Source: Krasilnikovozyma curviuscula
Lineage: Eukaryota; Basidiomycota; Tremellomycetes; Cystofilobasidiales; Mrakiaceae
Assembly (NCBI GenBank): GCA_014825775.1
Contig: MVAQ01000260.1
Coordinates: 1 to 27,717 of the forward strand
Direction: 5' to 3'
DNA: 27,717 nt
The notes under the pieces were generated by a model. That model saw only the letters and a program-made list of their open reading frames with translations, ran no database searches and had not been told where the DNA came from. Positions 1-10,800 of this stretch are shown here, in pieces; position 1 is the stretch's first letter; the number at the start of each line of letters is the position of its first letter. The position numbers and the translations under genes are program-made.

Positions 1-72
1 GACCACTGCGTAGTTTCGTGTCTCGGGACTTTGTTAATATGCTTTCCACTTGGGTTTTTTGGTTGTTTGTTT
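1..72. repeat. Left terminal inverted repeat
   Basis: Bases 3-57 match the reverse complement of 27661-27715 at 53 of 55 positions (differences at 18 and 35). After a 3-base mismatch and a 1-base gap, an 11-base block (62-72) matches 27647-27657. Homology stops after that. The repeat lies about 240 bases downstream of the DRS1 stop codon. It contains no ORF and no recognisable RNA gene. Whether it is a transposon end, a dispersed repeat or an inversion breakpoint cannot be told from the window. Confidence 0.93.
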
Positions 73-315
73 TATAAGCTTTCGTCTGTTTTTTGTCGTT
101 GTAATAATCGTGATTCTCTAATTCTTTAAACACGGACCACATCATTCGAAAGTCAACTTTCAAGCATCCGCCTCATTTCAGTCTTCACTGAAGTGAAGCA
201 CGAGTCCCAAAATGCTTTCGCTATGAGTAAATTAAGGAGCAGAACATACTGAGGGTATAGATACAATGCTACATATGTGTTGAAGTCGTAAGGCCAAGAA
301 GGGAACTGCAGCAGT
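73..315. other. 3' flank of DRS1
   Basis: This is AT-rich sequence between the left repeat and the DRS1 stop codon. It is probably 3' UTR and termination sequence of the minus-strand helicase gene. I see no gene or other structure in it. Confidence 0.5.
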
Positions 316-3278
316 TTAGCGTCTCTTCTTATTGCTCCCACCCTTTGGCTTCGTTTTGCTGGTAGCCTTCCCTTTGGCCTTACCACCCATACCTACACCA
401 TCCCTCCTTCCAGCTCTAGCTCCTTCTCTATCATGCTTCTTTCCGAAGCTAGTATCAAAATTGCCTTTACCAATCTTGATTTTCTGAGCCGCCTTCTTTG
501 GTGATCCTCCTCCCTTTTTACCACCTTTTCCTTGTTTAGCAGGCTCTGGTTGGTCGATTGGTCTAGGTCGCCCACCCTTTTTCGCAGCTCGGATTGCTGC
601 TGCCACAGCTCCAGATCGGTTTTCTTCTTCGTCGGCCTCAGCAGCCATTTTACGGCGTTTCTGGATACGCGTCATACCAGAGAACTTGTCCCGCTTGGGC
701 TGTGAGTAGAGTAATGAGTTACACTTCAAAATAAACAAAGCGTCATTGAGCTTGTGCTTACCTTTGGTTCTTCGATTTCGCTCTTCTTCTCCTTCTTATC
801 AAAAGCGCTAACGTAGCCTGCCTTGCTGATTTCTGGTGTTACAAATTTCTTGGTAAGGAACAGAACCAAAGTAGAAGGAAAAATGTAACGAAGAAGCTTA
901 CCAGCTGAAGCCTTCTTCTCCTTCTCAGTCTGGAACCAAGTTCGAGCAGGTCGAGCATAGATCTCATCACGATGTTCGATCATGTTCTCTCCTTTACGAA
1001 TTTCCATATCAGCCGTTCGATACTAATGTGGATCAAGAAGAAGTATCAGCGTCATTGATCAAACAAAAATGATAGATGACTATCTGAGGGACTCACAGCC
1101 TTTTCTTCCTTCTCCTCCTTCAAGACTTCCTCAACTTCACCCTTGAGCTCATCAAGGCGCTCAACCATAGCCGAAACAACTTCTGGAGGGACAACTCGGT
1201 GTCTGACTTTATCAGACGGTGATGCCTTGACTGCAGCTTTGAGCATTTTACGATCAGCCTCTCCAACAAGGGTTATAGATCTGGTTGAATCAGTAGTACA
1301 AGTCAGTACACAATTCAGCAGACTGACCGACAGAGAGAGAGACTGACCTTCCGGATCGTCCAGCACGAGCAGTTCTACCGACTCTATGAACATAAGCTGC
1401 GAGTTGACCGGGCATGTCAAAGTTGATAACCGTTTCGACACCTTTGATATCCAAACCTCTGGAAGCCAAATCGGTGGCCAGGAGGTATTGGCACTTTCCT
1501 TCTTTGAATTCTTGAAGCGCTTGGAGACGCTGTAAGAACGCAATGAAAAGTAAGGAAATATTCTTAGCGAGGCGTGAAGAAAACATATCCAAAATCTAAC
1601 GCACCTGTTCTTGAGTTAGATTACCGTGCAATTCGCCGGCCTTTAAGTCCATTAGACCAAACAGAATCCTCATTTGATGTGCTAACGCTTTGCTCCTGAA
1701 GAAAATAATGCACTTGTCCTTGACCGTCCTCTTACACAGCGACAACAACAGAGCTGCCCTGACACCATCATTCTCCTTCTTCTCCCTAACTCTAACAAAC
1801 TCTTGAACTAAGTTCTTTGCTGTCTTCTTTGCAGAATCAACAAAGAGCCTGACGGGTTTATTGAGCGAGAGACGAACGAGCTCGTCGACTGAGTCCGTCA
1901 TGGTCGCAGAGAACAGCATTGTTTGTCTGGATCGAGGACAGGATCGAATAATTTCGTTCAACTCGTCTGAAAAACCTGCTTCAAGCATTCGATCTGCTTC
2001 ATCAACGATGAGGATGTCGAGGGCGTCTAGAGTGAAGGAGGGAGAATTTCTAATGTGATCAATCAGACGTCCAGGTGTAGCAATGAGGATATCTGGAAGG
2101 GTTCGAAGGAGCGATGATTGAGCGTTGAGAGACAGACCACCTGTGGGCAAAAAAAAAAAAAACGCGAATAAATATCGAGAAACATGTCACACTATAAGTT
2201 TGTCGACGTACCGACAAGGAGAGCAAATCTGACATCCATTCCGGCGCTCAATGCCTTTCCAACGGCTTCACACTGTACAGCCAACTCTCTCGTCGGACAA
2301 AGAACGAGAACTCTCGAAGCAGCTCCTTTCCCGCCTTTTCCTTTCTCTCTGTACAGCATTCTCTCGAGTACTGGAATCATGAACGCAGCTGTTTTACCCG
2401 AACCAGTCTGGGCTGAGCCGAGGATATCTCGTCCTAGCAGAGCGAGTGGGATAGAGCGCGCTTGGATGGGAGTTGGTTGAGCAAAATTGAGGGTTGTGAT
2501 GTTTCTGAGCAAAGGTCGTGAGAGGTTCATGGTGTTGAAGGAGGTTGGTAGGCTGGTAGATGCTGATGTAGATGCTTCACCTTCGGCGCTGAAGAAAGCC
2601 CTCTTACGTTCAATTTGAGCGGCAGTTTCTTTGACTGATGCTGTTGAGGAGATGTCTGATGCTGCATCATCGAATTCATCCTCGTCCTCAGAATCTCCAG
2701 CCAGAGGATCGACTTCTTCGCTGTCGGATTCGCCATCTTCAGCGTAATCATCTACAACCTGGACGTCTTTCCCAAACGCATCTTCGTCATCTTCTGAAGC
2801 ATCCTCTTCGTTGCCAGAGTCGATGCCTCCCCACTCCTCATCGTCGTCTTCCGCCACAAGGTCTTCAATATCACGCTTCCTCTTCTTTGTACCAGAGGCA
2901 GCTTCCTTCTTCTTGAGATCATCCTTCCTTCGTTCAATAATATCGTCAACGTTGATGGCGGCCTAAATTCATGATTTGAATGACAAGGGGGCCACTGAGA
3001 ATTTGAAACCAAGAGCGACAAATTTTGGACGAGAAACTCACAGCTTTACCCTTCTGCAAGCTCTCTACCAGGTCATTACCCCACTGAGCATCATTGCCGT
3101 TCACATTTCCACCGAAGTCGAAGTCGAATTCTGGGTTCAGGTCATCCTTCTCTTCGACTTCTGCGGGAGCTTTGGATTTCTTTGGAACAGCAGACGTCGA
3201 GGCAGCTGATTTCTGAGGTTGCTGCATCACCACATCCTCCTCATCATCCGAATCCAGGGTCATGATAAAGTCTGACAT
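316..3278 (-). CDS. DRS1: DEAD-box ATP-dependent RNA helicase, DRS1/DDX27 type
   Basis: Nucleolar RNA helicase of 60S subunit biogenesis (known role of Drs1/DDX27 in 27S/25S pre-rRNA maturation). Eight exons: 3278-3042, 2962-2212, 2140-1605, 1529-1348, 1280-1097, 1022-902, 832-762, 699-316; 821 residues. The N-terminal 220 residues are acidic with NLS-like KRKR. Then follow the Q motif (NFAQPTPIQ), Walker A (AQTGSGKT, about residues 263-270), PTRELA, TPGR, VDEAD (about 377), SAT, and the C-terminal lobe with [10 protein letters not shown] and [11 protein letters not shown]. The family signature RKGENM...RPARTWFQ, then a lysine/glycine-rich tail ending KKRR, separates it from other DEAD-box families. 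The start is the first in-frame ATG ([14 protein letters not shown]), since upstream codons in that frame lack ATG. It shares a 240-bp divergent promoter with the RPAP3-like gene. A long A-tract at about 2149-2162 lies in the third coding block's intron and acts as its polypyrimidine tract. Confidence 0.95.
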
Positions 3279-3518
3279 GCTGGGCTGCCGGAACTGCTGG
3301 GTACAGCTTTTGATTGTTTGGGACTTTCCGAAGTTGCTCGAGCTCAGCACAAATTTGGTGAGAGGCCGCCACTGGCTTGCATTTCGTTAGAAATAGTGCG
3401 GCAGAAGTTCTAAAAAAGCATGATAAATATCATACTAGAGTAGTAATCAATCGACTTACTCGGTTATAAAACATGAAACCAAGCTTGTTTTCTGTCGCGC
3501 TCAATTCTGGATCGCGAA
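3279..3518. promoter_or_regulatory. Divergent promoter, DRS1 / RPAP3-like gene
   Basis: This is the 240 bp between two start codons pointing away from each other, so it must hold both promoters and both 5' UTRs. I recognise no specific binding site. The arrangement would allow co-expression of two assembly factors, but that is inference. Confidence 0.6.
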
Positions 3519-5083
3519 ATGTCGTCAAACGACGAGACTCTGTTTGGGACGATGGCAAGTAACAGCAAGCAGAAGGAAGCTCTCGCTGCCAAAGAAGCTG
3601 GGAATGAGAGTTTCAAGAAAGGAGATTGGGTTACAGCAGTAGGTGAGCAGTAGATTCGAGTGTCGAATTGCCCAGTGTGAAGTATCGAGCTGATCAGAAT
3701 GGATCTCTTCATATCATAGGGTTCTACTCACAGGCTTTCATACTTGATCCCAAAAATCCAACATATACTCTGAATAGAGCTCAAGCTTACCTCAAGCTCG
3801 AAAAGTAAGTGCACTGCCTGATACTTGCTGCAACGTTTGATTAAGGTATTATATCGCTGGATGAACAGGTTCACAGATGCTGAGAGAGATTGCACGACAT
3901 GTATAGCACTAGATCCTACCAATCCCAAGAGTTGGTTTCGAAGGGGTGTAGCCAGGCGAGGTCTGGGCGACTGGGCAGGCTCAAGAGCTGGTGAGTCAGA
4001 TTCACGTCGGTTACTGACACTGCTACTTCAGCCTCTGACTGTCGGTCCTTTATAGACTTAAAAAAGACTCAAACTATAGATCCCAAGAATCCGAGTGTTG
4101 CTGCAGAACTTGCGAAAACGGATCAAGAAGAGAAGCTTGAGAAGGAAAAGAAGGAGAAGAAACGAGTGATGTTTGACAGAGTGAGTAATTCTGTGCGATA
4201 TCTATCTCAAAGTAGTCAAGCTAAGCCAACATTCTTCCCCAACCCCAGAAGATCACCGAACCGACGACAGGGAAGTCTACTCCAGCACCAAAAACAGCAC
4301 TGAAATCAGCATCATCAACAAGTATTATACCACCAAGAACACGACGAGATATCCCAATACAAGTTTTATATCCTTTAGCTCCATCGACACCTGTATCATC
4401 TGCCCAGCCGACCACTGCGCCTTTACCAGAACAGCTTATATATACACCAGCGCAACCTCTCCCAGCGTCAAACGCATCTTCAGCTCCAATCTCATCACAA
4501 CAGGAAAAACCTGATATAACAGCATCTATATTTCCGACTGTACCTTCAAAACCCAACGCGTTCTCGGCCCTAAAAACCTCTCGAACGGCGAGGTTGTCGT
4601 CTCCCCTTTCTTCAACATCCTCATCTCTGATCCAAGAAGTCTCATCAACACAGGTAGCTGAAGAAAAAAGCGCCAAAATCTTGAAGCGTCCGATACCAAA
4701 AACTTCTGTTGAGTTGGAAAGAGATCTGGAGTTGTTGGCAGGTGATGAGACCGGGTTGTGGGATTACATCTCTGTCAGTTCCTACGCCCGATGCAGAATG
4801 TGGATTAATGTTTCTAACCCGGAACGACTCTTTTTATATGTGACTGTAGTCGATACCGCCAGATTCGCTTCCATCTTTAATTCAGCACTCGCTCGAACCC
4901 CATATCTTGAGCCCGTTTGTCAAAACATTATCTTCCCAACCTCTCGTGAGTTCTCGGGATAAGCAGTCTGTGAAGGATCTTGTTGAAGGTATGGAAAAAG
5001 TCAGTAGGTTCAAGACGGTGTTGTGGTTGAGTGATGACAATGAAGCAGTGTGGGAAGGATTGAAGGCTAAACTATCTTCTTAA
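3519..5083 (+). CDS. RPAP3: TPR co-chaperone with RPAP3 C-terminal domain (R2TP subunit, Tah1/RPAP3 homolog)
   Basis: Probable R2TP complex adaptor linking HSP90 to RuvBL1/2 for assembly of box C/D snoRNPs, RNA polymerases and PIKKs (known of the family). Six exons: 3519-3642, 3720-3804, 3869-3990, 4056-4180, 4249-4773, 4850-5083; 404 residues. Residues about 17-130 form three TPR repeats (KEAGNESFKKGDW, NRAQAYLKLEKF, WFRRGVARRGLG). A charged linker of E and K, then a serine/proline-rich disordered region, leads to an RPAP3_C domain over the last 95 residues (ERDLELLAGDETGLWDYIS, then LEPHILSPFVKTL and FKTVLWLSDD). The last junction, TCT|gtcagt to tag|TCG, is needed to stay in frame; reading through 4774-4849 leads to a stop at 4962. 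Budding-yeast Tah1 has only the TPRs, so this protein resembles the animal form. It could also be called a general TPR protein, but the C-terminal match is good. Confidence 0.85.
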
Positions 5084-5309
5084 GTGAGAAATTACGCTGA
5101 GTGTCACTATAGCTTTCTCATGATGTATTATTTTAAGACCATGGGTGCCATGGTGCAAAACTATTTTCCTCTTTGCATTACTGAAGAAGGAAGACAGCCC
5201 TTGCGGTGGCAGTAAGATTATAGAGAAAGAGATACATCATGTGTGATCCATCCCCAAAATCGTCACTCCTACAGGACCCCCCTTAAACAAGCCAACCGTA
5301 AGAAGCATC
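5084..5309. other. Convergent 3' ends, RPAP3-like gene and RPS11
   Basis: A 226-base spacer between two converging stop codons. It must contain both 3' UTRs and may be transcribed from both strands. No further feature is seen. Confidence 0.5.
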
Positions 5310-6478
5310 TTAGAACTTCTGGAAAGCCTTGGCAGCAGCCTGAAGAGCAACAACGAGAACAGTCTCAGTTCGATATATTCTAACGGCGAAGGGCCGCAGT
5401 GTCTGAAAAGACAAGAGTACTTACCTTGTTCTTGGCAACTCTCAAAACGTTGAACCTCACAGTCTTGGACAAAGGTCTGCACTGTCCAACGGTGACATTG
5501 TCGCCAGCCTCAACACGGAAAGCTGGGGAGCAGTGGGCAGACAAGTTCTTGTGTCTCTTCTCGTATCTTTGGTATTTTTGGATGAAGTGAAGGTAGTCTC
5601 TTCTGATGACGATGGTTCTGGTCATCTTGCCAGCAGAGACAACTTTGCCGGTAAGGATACGTCCACGGATGGAAACGTCACCGGTGAATGGGCACTTCTT
5701 GTCTGTGGAGACCAACAAAAAAAATCAGTATTGTTTCGACGATGTAAAAATGACAACAGGACGGGTGGTAGGCAGCGCGGCGGACGGAGGGTCGGAGGTG
5801 GTCTGACTGATGAAAACGTGATAATGGCGAGGTGAAGTTACATTTTTGGTGCTGACCAACGAGTGGATGATATGTCCATTATCGAAAAAATTGAAATGCT
5901 GAATTGTGGCAGGAGTGATTGAATCTAACTGATCGTTATTGGGACTTGGGGTTGTGCTGAAAGTTTCTCTCGTGTCCGCGCATGCTGCCATCCACCGTCT
6001 GGAACACCAAAGGAACAACGATGCTTACCGATGTAAGTACCGTTGATGGCCTCAAGAGGAGTCTTGAATCCAAGACCGACATCCTTGTACCATCTCTTGG
6101 TCTTGGTAGCGACCTTCTTTCCGCCTGATCATTTCCAACGACGCAACCGGACATTCCAGCACAAGACCAACCAAAGCAAGAAGAGGAGAGCGAAGTGACA
6201 TATTGAGAGGTCGATTGCGAGACCATGGTAGTAGTGGAAGGGTTAAGAAGACAGACAGAACGAAGAGCAAGAGGTCAGTCTACGGCCTTGGAACATTTAC
6301 ACACATTCCACCACTTCCGCCAACCCCCTCCCAATGTTCTAGCCCTTTACAGTACCACCTTAAACTGCCCTCCTGAACAACTTCTCTCCTACAAAAGGAA
6401 CTCGCTAAACGTACCCTTAGACTTGGCGTTTTGGAAGAGGTGCTGCTTTTGGTATGCCTTCTCAACTTGTTCAGCCAT
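5310..6478 (-). CDS. RPS11: 40S ribosomal protein S11 (uS17)
   Basis: Structural protein of the small ribosomal subunit that binds 18S rRNA. Four coding exons: 6478-6415, 6124-6029, 5702-5425, 5339-5310; 155 residues, the normal length for eukaryotic uS17. The sequence begins [16 protein letters not shown], continues [14 protein letters not shown] and [20 protein letters not shown], and contains [20 protein letters not shown] and [17 protein letters not shown], all hallmarks of the family. The last coding exon is only 30 nt and gives the tail AAAKAFQKF. The two large introns (6125-6414, 290 nt; 5703-6028, 326 nt) are four times longer than is usual in this window, as often seen in highly expressed fungal ribosomal protein genes. 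Another intron probably ends directly at the start codon. The gene is divergent from MCM2 across a long spacer. Confidence 0.97.
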
Positions 6479-6691
6479 CTAATCGAGCAGGACAAACCAG
6501 AAACATATGTCAGTAGGACGTCCTCAATGCTGTCGTAGAAAGCGAAGTTGGAAGAGGACCAAGAGATCTGCTACAGGTAGGTGTCGATATGTCGGCGGTT
6601 GCTGGTGTATCGAGTTCGTTCGAGCCAGAAACTTCCGTTGTGTCCAGCAGCAATAATTCCTGATCCCTTCCAACAATGAGAATTAACGTAC
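6479..6691 (-). other. Probable 5' UTR intron of RPS11
   Basis: On the minus strand a good donor (CAAG|gtacgt, at 6691) and a branch-like ctactgac precede an acceptor (gattag) that abuts the RPS11 ATG. This suggests a 213-nt leader intron, typical of fungal ribosomal protein genes. It is inferred from splice-site patterns only; the transcript start is not known. Confidence 0.45.
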
Positions 6692-7216
6692 CTTGAGTTC
6701 CTTGAAGTGATCTGAAGATTCTAACTACCAACAGAGCGACTACACTCAGCTAGAGGCGGCGAGCGCAGGGATCAGTGGCAAAAGTACAGTTTTGATGAGC
6801 AGCGTGAGAAAATTTTGTGATGTTTCATCAAACTCTAGTAACAACCCAGTTCAATGGAGAAGTGCTTCAGATAGGCAGAGAGTTCGATAAAATTTATACT
6901 ACTAGAGTTCTTGACAGTTTATGTAGCCAGACAAACTGGCCAATGTGCTGTTACAGCGACGCCAGGTACTCCCAGGTTGACAGCATCGCATGAGCTGGTG
7001 TTGACTGGTTTCTTTCTCCCAAAATTGGCTAATGCATAAGAACCATTGCATTGATAGGTTCCCGTTAGACTTTCAAGTGAAACGGGCCTCTATTTTCTCT
7101 TCGTCGCGGTTATTTACATTAAGTTATCACGCATTAGCGCTCCATCGCCAGACTGATTCTTTAAAAGCATTATTTAATAGAACTAACAAATCGGTTAAAG
7201 CTATAGCCAGGAAGTG

Positions 7217-7224
7217 ACGCGAAA
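7217..7224 (+). promoter_or_regulatory. ACGCGAAA cell-cycle-type element
   Basis: ACGCGAAA fits the overlap of MCB (ACGCGT) and SCB/E2F-like (CGCGAAA) motifs bound by fungal MBF/SBF factors. It lies 640 bp upstream of MCM2, so a role is less sure than for the tandem boxes close to the gene. Single short motifs also occur by chance. Confidence 0.25.
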
Positions 7225-7739
7225 TGGGACAGATGTAGCGGCGGCGAACATCCTCAAGCTGGCTGTCACCACAACTTCGCTTGACTTACAAGCTTTTTAT
7301 GAGTATAGAAGAATGTTTGCACTGAATAATTGTTATTTTTTTCAGTGTAATGAGAAAGAATGATACTGATTAGTGAACTGATCTTCCTGTGTGCGTGTGA
7401 TCGTGTGATGGGAGTGAGGATTTATTTTGCCTCCCAAGATCATGAAACCACTCTAGATCTACTCCACTCCTTTGCATTTAAAACTTCTCTTCCCTGGCTC
7501 GTCGTACTGCCTTTGTCCTATTAGACCCTATTTAGAAATCTCGCGAATTGCTGCTGGTGCGTCAAGGTCGCATTGATTCACACCCAATTCCAGACAGTCA
7601 GAATCTTGGCAGAACCTAACGACTCGAGTCCAGCTCGAGACTCATAACCTTCTAAATTGATCCTGCTCTTTTCGTTTTCCTTAACAAGACACACAAAAAA
7701 AAACCTAAAAGACCAAGTAAATCATTTGTCGCGCTCTTG

Positions 7740-7752
7740 ACGCGACACGCGT
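7740..7752 (+). promoter_or_regulatory. Tandem MluI cell-cycle boxes upstream of MCM2
   Basis: ACGCGA (7740-7745) is followed one base later by a perfect ACGCGT (7747-7752), 113 bases before the MCM2 start codon. ACGCGT is the MCB bound by the MBF complex (Mbp1/Swi6, or Cdc10 in fission yeast), which drives G1/S expression of replication genes. The placement before MCM2 fits this role. The motif is seen; the regulation is inferred. Confidence 0.6.
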
Positions 7753-7864
7753 TCGTGTCCTTGCCCATTTATCGAGTCCAGTCGATCAGCCCTCAACCAG
7801 TTCCTACGCAAGTTCACATTTTGGGAGAAAGCAGTAGTAGGTTAGCTGATACATCTGCACCACA

Positions 7865-10800
7865 ATGGTAAGTATCATAATAGTCTCTTTCCGGACCTTT
7901 GCTACTTTTGCTTAGTTCCATTTCGTTGACACGCCTTTTGCTCATTCGTCCTTCTCTTTGGCACATCTGTTACTTCAGTCTTCCCCACCTGGCCCATCAC
8001 AAAACGGTTCTCGTCCCAAACGTGCTCGTTCCCCATCCACCAATGGTGCTGGTATCGCCAGTGGTAGTGGGACCAATGGAGAGCCATCACACTCACGTTC
8101 GACGTTGCCTCCTTCGTCCCTCCCACCCAGTTCACCCCCAGCCCCCTTCTCAGACTTCGACGATGACATTGGCATTGATGATGAGGAAGAAGAGATGAGG
8201 GAGAGAGGTAGACAGAGGGAGAATGCTGATGATGAAGACGAAGACAGCGAAGGTGAAGGAGACGACCTTTTCGCGGACGACGTCCTGAGAGAGTGAGTTT
8301 CATGCCACCTTTTTGCGCCTTGTATGGTGACTGACCAAGCCCTCTCGTAACTTAAAGGGATATGGAGGAAGGAATGGATGAAGATGCCTACTCTGAGCGT
8401 GGTATCGATGACGACGAGCAGGATGAAATGACGGTGGCTCAACGACGTGCCGCCGAAGCAGCAATGGCACGACGTGATCGAGGCGGCCCACGTCGAGCTG
8501 GTCGGCCACGAGCTCCAGCGTTTCTGCAATCTGATGAAGATGCTGATGATGGTGAAGGTGGGCTGTTGGACGGTATCGGCAATCGAAGGAGGCGTCACTA
8601 CGACGAGAGACGACTCGAAGATGATGCTGATGAAGAGGAGGAAATTCCGTTCCAAGATTTGGGTGATATCAAGGCCAACAGCATCAACGAATGGGTTGCT
8701 TTCCCTGCCGTCAGGAAATCCATCATGACCCACTTCAAACAGTTCTTGATGACTTACGTCGATGAAAACGGACAGTCTGTATATGGTCAAAGAATCAAGA
8801 CTTTGGGTGAAGGTGAGAGAGTTCCTGTTGCTATTGGATCCTGTTGACTAATTGCTAACCACGACTCTCATCGGTTCTATTGTGCGCCGACTCCAGTCAA
8901 CTCTGAATCCCTCGAGGTCTCCTACATCCACCTTGCATCCTCCAAACCAATCCTCGCCTACTTCCTTGCTAACTCTCCCGTCGCCCTTCTCGAAATATTT
9001 GACGAGTGCGCGCTTGAGGCCATCCTCTTGTACTACCCATCTTACAGACGTATCCACGACGAGATCCACGTCCGAATCACCAACCTCCCAACCTCCTGCA
9101 CCCTGAGGGACCTGCGTCAAGCCAACCTGAATTGTCTTGTCAGAGTGTCTGGTGTCGTCACCAGACGGTCAGGTGTCTTCCCGCAATTGAAGTATGTCAA
9201 GTTTGATTGCTTGAAGTGTGGTACTCTGTTGGGTCCATTCTATCAAGACACCACTAAAGAGGTCAAGATCAGTTTCTGCTCCAACTGTGAAAGTCGTGGG
9301 CCATTTGCCGTGAACTCTGAGCAGGTGAGTAACGCCTCTACCGATTTTGTCGATCCAGCCCTAGCTGACTAAAACATCTTTTGTAGACCGTCTACAGAAA
9401 TTACCAGAAGATGACACTCCAAGAATCTCCAGGATCCGTCCCAGCTGGTCGTCTTCCAAGACACAGAGAGGTCATCTTGTTGTGGGATCTCATCGACTCG
9501 GCTAAGCCTGGTGAAGAGATTGTAAGTGTAAATTGTTGTCAACGACCTATTACTCTGGCTGATCCCTAGAACTCGGATTTACAGGAAGTTACTGGTACAT
9601 ACAGAAACAACTTCGATGCGTCACTGAACTCCAAGAATGGTTTCCCGGTTTTCTCCACTGTCTTGGAAGCCAACCACGTCAACAAGAAAGAGGATTTGTT
9701 CGCTGCTTTCAGATTAACTGAGGAGGATGAGAAAGAGATCCTGACCCTTGCCAAGGATCCAAGAAGTCAGTTTGGAATATCCCTCGCTGTTCGTACATGT
9801 CTGATGCTCACTTTTCCCATCCAACAGTCTCTAAGCGAATCATCAAATCTATGGCTCCCTCCATCTACGGTCACGAGGACATCAAGACTGGCCTTGCTCT
9901 TGCCCTTTTTGGTGGTGTTTCGAAGGATATCAACCGAAAGCACAGGATCAGAGGCGATATCAACGTCCTTTTACTCGGTGACCCCGGTACGGCCAAGTCT
10001 CAGTTCCTCAAGTACGCCGAAAAGACTGCCCACAGAGCCGTTTTCACCACCGGTCAGGGAGCTTCTGCTGTCGGTCTTACTGCTTCTGTCAGGAAAGATC
10101 CAGTCACACGTGAATGGACTCTCGAAGGCGGTGCTCTCGTCTTGGCCGACAAGGGTCTCTGTCTTATCGATGAGTTTGACAAGATGAACGATCAAGACCG
10201 AACCTCCATCCACGAAGCTATGGAGCAACAATCCATCTCCGTCTCCAAAGCCGGTATTGTCACCACTCTTCAAGCCAGATGTTCCATCATCGCAGCAGCC
10301 AATCCTATCCGCGGAAGATACAACCCAACCATTCCTTTCCAACAAAACGTCGAGCTTACTGAGCCAATTCTGTCTCGTTTCGATATTCTCTGTGTGGTGA
10401 AAGACACTGTAGATCCAATGAAGGATGAGATGCTGGCCAAGTTTGTTGTTGGTTCCCACTTGAGAAGTCACCCTCAATTCGACCAAGAAGTTGATGAGGT
10501 TAACGTCGCAACATCTCTTGATGCTGATGTGAGAATTTCTCCCAAGAACCGAAGCGCTTTTGTTATCTAACGTGATTCTCGATTTTAGATCATCCCTCAA
10601 GACACCCTCAGGAAGTACATCATGTACGCTAAGGAGAAGATCAAGCCAAAGCTTTACAACCTTGATCAAGAAAAGCTTTCCAAGCTCTATGCGGATCTGC
10701 GTCGAGAGTCATTGGCTACTGGTTCTTTCCCGATCACTGTTCGTCACTTAGAGTCCATGATCCGAATGTCTGAAGCTAGTGCGAAAATGAACCTGAGAGA

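Larger units (their letters stand above)
6692..7864. promoter_or_regulatory. Divergent spacer, RPS11 leader / MCM2 promoter
   Basis: About 1.2 kb separates the proposed RPS11 leader exon from the MCM2 start, the longest gene-free stretch here. The right end, 7640-7864, is probably MCM2 5' UTR and proximal promoter and holds the MluI-type boxes listed separately. The rest shows no tRNA, snRNA or conserved ORF that I can recognise. It could hide a non-coding RNA or simply long upstream control sequence. Confidence 0.5.

Noticed and set aside
4221..4676. Minus-strand ORF (151 codons) opposite the RPAP3-like linker
   Set aside because: Antisense shadow of a serine/proline-rich coding exon.
4774..4962. 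Read-through C-terminus of the RPAP3-like protein ending at 4962
   Set aside because: Splicing 4774-4849 gives a frame that continues the RPAP3_C domain to 5083; the read-through frame loses it.
5806..5858. Box C/D-like pair (TGATGA ... CTGA) in RPS11 intron 2
   Set aside because: It is on the strand opposite to RPS11, the base before TGATGA is C rather than a purine, and there is no good terminal stem.
7032..7217. Plus-strand 61-codon ORF in the RPS11-MCM2 spacer
   Set aside because: It starts with ATG but shows no domain, codon bias or conservation clue; expected by chance at this length.
7975..8790. Long minus-strand ORF (271 codons) opposite the 5' part of MCM2
   Set aside because: It is the complement of the GA-rich acidic-tail codons of MCM2, has S/R low-complexity composition and crosses MCM2 introns. 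No independent gene signal.
9971..10669. Minus-strand ORF (232 codons) opposite the MCM2 ATPase core
   Set aside because: It mirrors the strongly conserved MCM2 coding sequence; no promoter, splice or domain support.
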